DNA of 64,000 nt from DASZZZ01 sp036260375 (lineage in GTDB: Bacteria; Actinomycetota; CADDZG01; WHSQ01). The notes under the pieces are model-generated. The model was not told the DNA's origin and made no database searches. It was given only the letters and a program-made list of their open reading frames with translations. The stretch is from positions 1-64,000 of the forward strand of contig DASZZZ010000109.1 of NCBI GenBank assembly GCA_036260375.1. The letters run 5' to 3'. Both the position numbers and the translations under genes were made by a program. This document shows positions 59,742 through 64,000 of this stretch, piece by piece (position 1 is the stretch's first letter; each line of letters begins with the position of its first letter).

Positions 59742-60692
59742 ATGGGAGAGACGGGCACGAAGGCGACCGTGGTCGGCGCGGGCAACGTCGGGTCGAACAC
59801 CGCGCGCCGGATCGCCGAGAAGGACCTCGCCGACGAGGTCGTGATGATCGACATCGTCGAGGGGCTGCCGCAGGGCCTCGCGCTCGACGTGAACCAGTCC
59901 GCGCCGGTGGAGGGCTTTCGCACACGCGTCGTCGGCACGAACGACTACGCCGACACGGCCGGGTCCGACGTCGTCGTGATCACCGCGGGGCTGCCGCGCA
60001 AGCCGGGCATGAGTCGCATGGACCTCCTCGACAAGAACGCCGAGATCGTCGGGGGCGTGACCGAGCAGATCGCCGCCCATTCCCCCGACGCGATCATCGT
60101 CGTCGTGTCCAACCCGCTCGACGAGATGACGTACCTCGCCTCGGTCGTGTCGGGGTTTCCCAAGGAGCGCGTGTTCGGCATGGCCGGCGTGCTCGACTCG
60201 TCGCGCCTGCGCTTCTTCATCGCCGAGAAGCTCGGCGTGGTGCCGTCCGAGGTCGACGCCATGACGCTCGGGTCGCACGGCGACCAGATGGTCGCGCTGC
60301 CGCGCCACGCGACCGTCAACGGCAAGCCCCTTCCCGAGCTCGTCGACGACCAGACGCTCGAGGAGCTGTTCCAGCGGACGCGCGACGGCGGCGCCGAGAT
60401 CGTCGGCTACCTCAAGAAGGGCAGCGCGTACTACGCCCCGTCGTCGTCGTCGGCCGCGATGGTCGCGGCGGTGCTCGCCGACACGGGCGACGTGCTCCCC
60501 ACGTGCGCGTGGACGACGGGCCAGTACGGCGTGTCGGACGTCTACCTCGGCGTGCCGGCGCGGCTCGGGCGCGGCGGCGTCACCGAGATCGTGGAGTTCG
60601 ACCTCAACGACGACGAGCGCGCCAAGCTCCACGACGCGGCCGAGGCGATCCGGAGCAAGTGCGCCGAGCTCGCGGCGCGCCGCCCCGCGTGA
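59742..60692 (+). CDS. mdh: Malate dehydrogenase
   Basis: The 316-residue enzyme of the LDH/MDH superfamily (LDH-like group) has VVGAGNVGSNTARRIAEK, VMIDIVEGLPQGLALD, VVITAGLPRKPGMSRMDLL with substrate Arg residues, VVVSNPLDEMTYLA and the catalytic His in LGSHGDQMVALP. It oxidises malate to oxaloacetate with NAD. It forms a two-gene TCA operon with icd; RBS is GGAGG just before the ATG. Confidence 0.95.
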   Translation: MGETGTKATVVGAGNVGSNTARRIAEKDLADEVVMIDIVEGLPQGLALDVNQSAPVEGFRTRVVGTNDYADTAGSDVVVITAGLPRKPGMSRMDLLDKNAEIVGGVTEQIAAHSPDAIIVVVSNPLDEMTYLASVVSGFPKERVFGMAGVLDSSRLRFFIAEKLGVVPSEVDAMTLGSHGDQMVALPRHATVNGKPLPELVDDQTLEELFQRTRDGGAEIVGYLKKGSAYYAPSSSSAAMVAAVLADTGDVLPTCAWTTGQYGVSDVYLGVPARLGRGGVTEIVEFDLNDDERAKLHDAAEAIRSKCAELAARRPA

Positions 60693-60735
60693 CGGCGCGG
60701 GAATCGATCCGGCGGGCGCGCGCGTTGACCTCGGT

Positions 60736-61485
60736 ATGAGCAACGTCGTCGACGTAAGCGACGCGACGTTCGAGCGCGACGTCCTCGAGCGTTCCTTCGA
60801 CCTCCCCGTCGTGGTCGATTTCTGGGCCGCGTGGTGCGGGCCGTGCCGCGCCCTCGGGCCGGTGCTGGAGCGCCTCGCGGCCGAGGCCGACGGCAGCTGG
60901 ACCCTCGCCAAGGTCGACGTCGACGCCAACCCGCACGTCGCGACCGCCCTCGGGATCCAGGGCATCCCCGCGGTCAAGGCGTTCGTCGACGGCCGTCAGG
61001 TGTCGGAGTTCACCGGTGCGCTGCCCGAGCCCGACGTGAGGCGCTGGCTCGAGCAGTTCGGGCCGAGCCCGGCCGACGAGGCCGCGGCCGAGGGCGCCGC
61101 CGCCGAGGAGCGCGGCGACGCCGACGCCGCCGCGACCGCGTACCAGCGGGCGCTCGACCTCCATCCCGGCCACCCCGAGGCGACCGCGGGGCTCGCGCGC
61201 GTGGAGCTCGCGGCGCGGACGTCGGGGGCCGACGAGACCGACCTGCGGGCGCGCGTCGCTCGCGATCCGTCCGACGTCGGCGCCGTCTGTGCGCTCGCCG
61301 ACCTCGAGTTCGCGCGCGGCGACGTGGAGACCGCGCTGACGCGTCTCGTGGACGTCGTGCGCGCGACCGGCGGGGACGACCGCGAACGGGCGCGCGTGCG
61401 CCTGCTCGCGCTGCTCGACACCCTGCCCCCGGCCGACGCGCGCGCGGTCGAGGCGCGCCGCGCCCTGTCGCTCGCCCTGTTCTAG
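60736..61485 (+). CDS. Thioredoxin-TPR protein (YbbN/CnoX-like co-chaperone)
   Basis: The 249-residue protein joins a thioredoxin domain (1-110, active site WCGPC at 33-37) to a TPR-like helical region (about 115-245) of Ala/Arg/Glu-rich repeats such as AAAEERGDADAAATAYQRAL. This is the architecture of YbbN/CnoX, which holds oxidation-sensitive proteins and hands them to GroEL or DnaK. E. coli YbbN has SxxC, whereas this protein keeps both cysteines and may be redox-active. Confidence 0.9.
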   Translation: MSNVVDVSDATFERDVLERSFDLPVVVDFWAAWCGPCRALGPVLERLAAEADGSWTLAKVDVDANPHVATALGIQGIPAVKAFVDGRQVSEFTGALPEPDVRRWLEQFGPSPADEAAAEGAAAEERGDADAAATAYQRALDLHPGHPEATAGLARVELAARTSGADETDLRARVARDPSDVGAVCALADLEFARGDVETALTRLVDVVRATGGDDRERARVRLLALLDTLPPADARAVEARRALSLALF

Positions 61486-62933
61486 GAGGGCGGCCCCCGC
61501 CGGACCTTGCCGGTCGGCGTGCGCGGCAGCTCGTCGACGACGTCGACGCGGCGCGGGCACTTGAAGCCCGCGAGGCGCGTCCGGGCCCACGACCGCACGT
61601 CGTCGCCGTCGAGCCCGGCCCCCGGCGACGCGACGACGAGCGCACGGACCTCGTGGCCCCACTCGTCGTGCGGCGCTCCGTACACGACCGCCTCGGCGAC
61701 GCCGGGATGGGCTTCGAGCACGGCCTCGACCTCACGCGGGTACACGTTGACGCCGCCGGTGATGATCGTGTCGTTCTTGCGTCCGGTGAGGTAGAGGTAA
61801 CCGTCGTCGTCGACGTAGCCGACGTCGCCCGCCGTCCACGCGTCGCCGCGCCACGCGGCGCGCGTCTCGTCCGCGTCGTTCCAGTACGAGAAGCGCTCCG
61901 CGCCCGCGTCGTCGACCCACACGTCGCCGACGTCGCCCGGCGGCAGCCGCACGCCGTCGTCGTCTGCGATCACGAGCTGCGCTCCCGGCAGCGCGGTGCC
62001 GACGCTGCCGGGCTTGCGCAGCCACTCGTCGGCCGAGATGCGCGTCGCCTGGTTCTCGGTCGCGCCGTAGAACTCCCATACGGAGCCGGGCGGGAACGCC
62101 GCGATCGCGCGGCGCTTGGTCGCGTCGCGGATCGGTGCGCCGGCGTGCGCCAGCAGGCGCAGCGACGACAGGTCGTGGCGGCGCAGCGTCTTCTCACTGA
62201 GCGCGAAGAAGCGCTCGAGGTGCGTCGGGACCACGAACGTCGACGTGGCGCCGAAAAGCTCGATCGCCGCGAGCGTCTCGGCGGCCTCGAAGCGCGTCTG
62301 TACGACGACGGCGCCGCCGGCCTCCAGGGTCCGCAGCGCGAAGCGGTGCGGCGCCGAGTGTGCGAGCGGCGAGCACACGAGGTGGACGTCGTCGGGCGCC
62401 AGACCCCACAGCGTGCGGAACTCCTCGGAGCGCATGGCGGCGGCGTCCTCGGACGCGGGCGGCACCCACACCCCCTTGGGGACCCCCGTCGTCCCCGACG
62501 TGTAGTGCATAGGGCGTCCGAGCGCGACGTCGGCGAGCGGCGCCGGGTCGGACTCGAACAAGAGGCGTTCGTACGCGTCGCCGAACGTGACGACGCGCTC
62601 GAGGCCCGGCGCGACGTCGTAGGCGCGGTCCGCGAACAGCCAGCGTGCTCCGGAGTCCTCGACGACGTAGGCGGCCTCGCGCGGCGTCAGCAGAGCGTTG
62701 ACGGGGACCGGCACGATGCCGGCACGCAACGCTCCGATCGTCACCTCGAGGTATTCGAGCCGGTTGGCCGACAGCACCGCGACGCGGTCGCCGGTGGCGA
62801 GGCCGCCGGCGTGCAGCGCGCCCGCCACGCGCCCATGGCGGTCGTCGAGCTCCGCGAACGTGACCGTGCGGGCCAGCGTCACGATCGCGGCGGCGTCGGG
62901 GGCGGCGCGAGCGTGGCTGCCGATCCCGCTCAC
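61482..62933 (-). CDS. AMP-forming acyl-CoA synthetase
   Basis: The 483-residue ANL-superfamily enzyme activates a carboxylic acid to its CoA thioester. Motifs are MHYTSGTTGVPKGVW (P-loop), YGATENQ, YLTGRKNDTIITGGVNVYPREVE (hinge) and PTGKVRR with the catalytic Lys. The start at GTG 62933 overlaps the stop of a 14-codon upstream ORF (GTGA). Its own stop overlaps the thioredoxin gene stop tail to tail. Specificity (fatty, aryl or propionyl) is not evident. Confidence 0.92.
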   Translation of the reverse strand: MSGIGSHARAAPDAAAIVTLARTVTFAELDDRHGRVAGALHAGGLATGDRVAVLSANRLEYLEVTIGALRAGIVPVPVNALLTPREAAYVVEDSGARWLFADRAYDVAPGLERVVTFGDAYERLLFESDPAPLADVALGRPMHYTSGTTGVPKGVWVPPASEDAAAMRSEEFRTLWGLAPDDVHLVCSPLAHSAPHRFALRTLEAGGAVVVQTRFEAAETLAAIELFGATSTFVVPTHLERFFALSEKTLRRHDLSSLRLLAHAGAPIRDATKRRAIAAFPPGSVWEFYGATENQATRISADEWLRKPGSVGTALPGAQLVIADDDGVRLPPGDVGDVWVDDAGAERFSYWNDADETRAAWRGDAWTAGDVGYVDDDGYLYLTGRKNDTIITGGVNVYPREVEAVLEAHPGVAEAVVYGAPHDEWGHEVRALVVASPGAGLDGDDVRSWARTRLAGFKCPRRVDVVDELPRTPTGKVRRGPPS

Positions 62934-62974
62934 GCGGCCGCCGCCTCGGCGAAGGGCTCCCGGGGAGCGTTCAT
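62930..62974 (-). CDS. 14-residue leader peptide coupled to the acyl-CoA synthetase
   Basis: The ORF encodes MNAPREPFAEAAAA and its TGA overlaps the synthetase GTG. TACGCT (62986-62981) lies exactly 6 nt before its ATG, the leaderless-promoter pattern of this genome. Translation of the peptide could feed ribosomes onto the synthetase start. No ribosome-binding site is needed for either start under this model. Confidence 0.5.
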   Translation of the reverse strand: MNAPREPFAEAAAA

Positions 62975-63081
62975 CGCCCGAGCGTAGAATGCCGGGCCGC
63001 GGGCAATCCGGGCGCGCCGTCGCGGACGAACCGGGCGCGACGACGTTCGTGTACGGGATGGCATGCACGGGATGAAACCGA

Positions 63082-63102
63082 CGAACGGAAGTTTCCCGTT
63101 CG
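63082..63102. promoter_or_regulatory. Inverted repeat in the ECF sigma gene promoter
   Basis: CGAACGG (63082-63088) and CCGTTCG (63096-63102) are perfect inverted repeats separated by 7 nt, with a GGAAGTTTCC core. TACGAT (63113-63118) downstream could be a -10. The repeat may be an operator or an ECF -35 element. Confidence 0.45.
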
Positions 63103-63127
63103 GACGCGTGGCTACGATGGCTCGGCG

Positions 63128-63688
63128 ATGGACCGCACCCACGACGCCGCCCTCGCCGACCGGCTGATGGCGCGCGACGAGGAGGCGTTGGGAGAGGTGA
63201 TCGCGGTGCACGGTGGCGTGATCTACGGCGTCGCACGGCGGGTCGTCGCCGACCCGACGCTCGCCGAAGAGGTCGCGCAGGACACGTTCCTTGCCCTGTG
63301 GCGGCGTCCGGGCGCGTTCGACCCCCAGCGCGGGAGCCTGCAGGCGTGGCTCGCCGGCATCGCCCGCAACAAGTCGGTCGACCTCGTCCGCAGGGAGCAG
63401 TCGCTGCGCCGCACCGCCGACGTGCTCGCATCCGAGGCAGAGGCGTTCGGCGCTCCGGTCGAGCGTCCGGAGAGGCGCGTCGACGAGCGCGACGAGGTGC
63501 GCGCCGCGCTCGTCCAGCTGACGCCGGTGCAGCGTGAGGCGGTCGTGCTCGCGTATTTCGGGGGCCGGACGTACCGGGAGGTCGCGACTGAGCTCGGCAT
63601 CCCAGAGGGCACCGCCAAGACACGCCTGCGCGACGGACTCGTCAAGCTGCGCGACCTGATATCGAGTGCACGGGGCGACGGTCGATGA
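63128..63688 (+). CDS. ECF-type RNA polymerase sigma factor (SigK-like group)
   Basis: A 186-residue sigma factor. Region 2 includes GEVIAVHGGVIYGVARRVV, EEVAQDTFLALWRRPGAFD and GSLQAWLAGIARNKSVDLVRRE (core). Region 4 includes LVQLTPVQREAVVLAYFGGRTYREVATELGIPEGTAKTRLRDGLVKLRDLI (core: GRTYREVATELGIPEGTAKT). Its TGA overlaps the ATG of an anti-sigma gene, as in SigK-RskA and similar pairs. Confidence 0.95.
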   Translation: MDRTHDAALADRLMARDEEALGEVIAVHGGVIYGVARRVVADPTLAEEVAQDTFLALWRRPGAFDPQRGSLQAWLAGIARNKSVDLVRREQSLRRTADVLASEAEAFGAPVERPERRVDERDEVRAALVQLTPVQREAVVLAYFGGRTYREVATELGIPEGTAKTRLRDGLVKLRDLISSARGDGR

Positions 63689-64000
63689 CCCGCTCGCACG
63701 ACGAGCTCAGGTCGCTCATCCCGGCGTACGTCCTCGGCGCCGTCCCCGACGACGAGATGGCGGAGGTGCGTGCGCACATCGTCTCGTGCGACGAGTGCAT
63801 GGCGGAGGCCGACGGCTACGCCGAGGCCGCCGAGTCACTCGCGCTCGCGACGCCGGCCGAGGAGCCACCCGCGGGCTTCACGGCTCGCGTCATGGAGCGT
63901 GCCGTCGGCGCGCGGCCTCGGGCACAGGCGCGGCGCGGGGTCGCGGCGTCGTGGCCGCGTCTGGCAGCCAGCCTCGCGGCGGCCGCGCTGGTCGTGGTGG
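63685..64000 (+). CDS. Zinc-containing anti-sigma factor (partial, runs off the window)
   Basis: The first 105 residues are visible. The ZAS signature HIVSCDEC has His31, Cys35 and Cys38 (HxxxCxxC). A helical linker and a basic stretch (RPRAQARRGVAASWPR) follow, then the start of a hydrophobic helix (LAASLAAAALVVV) at the window edge. This is the RskA/RslA layout: cytoplasmic sigma-binding domain, membrane helix, then an extracellular part not seen here. It is coupled to the upstream sigma gene by ATGA. Confidence 0.9.
   Translation, partial: MTRSHDELRSLIPAYVLGAVPDDEMAEVRAHIVSCDECMAEADGYAEAAESLALATPAEEPPAGFTARVMERAVGARPRAQARRGVAASWPRLAASLAAAALVVV

Overview
The window is high-GC DNA (about 70%) with strongly GC-ending codons, frequent GTG/TTG starts, tight ATGA/GTGA gene overlaps and many genes with a TANNNT hexamer 5-7 nt before the start codon (a leaderless-promoter pattern). 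Together with GuaB3, an Imm26/RraB-type protein, HxxxCxxC anti-sigma factors and a DUF5667-like protein, this points to an actinobacterium (Actinomycetota). Gene order does not match the well-studied Streptomyces or Mycobacterium chromosomes, so a less-studied class is likely, but the sequence alone does not settle which. No rRNA, tRNA, CRISPR array, transposase or phage gene was found.

Layout. 1-5.8 kb: the end of a secreted coiled-coil cell-wall protein (minus), then a plus-strand sulfate-activation operon: ATP sulfurylase, an AlkP-superfamily hydrolase, APS kinase, a PHP phosphoesterase that may recycle pAp, and a GNAT acetyltransferase. 5.9-8.2 kb: an EmrB/QacA-type exporter and its TetR regulator in one operon behind a consensus promoter with a palindromic operator. 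8.5-20.4 kb: a compact biosynthetic locus with a one-module type I PKS (KS-AT-DH remnant-KR-ACP-thioester reductase) and three tandem flavin-dependent-halogenase-like proteins whose catalytic motifs are progressively lost. 20.4-23.7 kb: a lytic transglycosylase, GDP-mannose 4,6-dehydratase, a 95-bp palindrome and GuaB3. 23.8-31 kb: a Cys-rich Tat-exported mini-protein and a 2013-residue secreted modular protein ending in a GIY-YIG nuclease-like domain, overlapped by an Imm26-RraB-like immunity gene. 31-38.4 kb: small membrane, zinc-ribbon and lipoprotein genes, two micro-ORFs in front of an Lrp/AsnC regulator, a HemK-like methyltransferase, GMP synthase and a flippase.

38.4-55.4 kb is mostly housekeeping: a MNT/HepT toxin-antitoxin pair with a frameshifted hepT, PcrA helicase, a cyclophilin-like protein coupled to a fused acetyl-CoA carboxyltransferase, a B12-binding mutase subunit, SucC/SucD, two alpha/beta hydrolases, a DEAD-box helicase, a secreted endonuclease/phosphatase-fold protein, PurN-PurH, an exporter and FolD. 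55.4-58.5 kb is a signalling island: an ECF sigma factor, a DUF5667-like membrane protein with an Asp/Ser tail, a Ser/Thr kinase and an Asp-rich secreted protein. Three GTAACG-N15-CGTT promoters precede the sigma, kinase and acidic-protein genes. 58.6-64 kb holds isocitrate and malate dehydrogenases, a thioredoxin-TPR co-chaperone, an acyl-CoA ligase with a 14-residue leader peptide, and a second ECF sigma/zinc anti-sigma pair cut by the window edge.

The most interesting candidates are the PKS-reductase plus triple-flavoprotein locus, the GIY-YIG toxin with its RraB-fold immunity protein, and the ECF/kinase/acidic-protein regulon. All functions are inferred from motifs and context; no database search was run.
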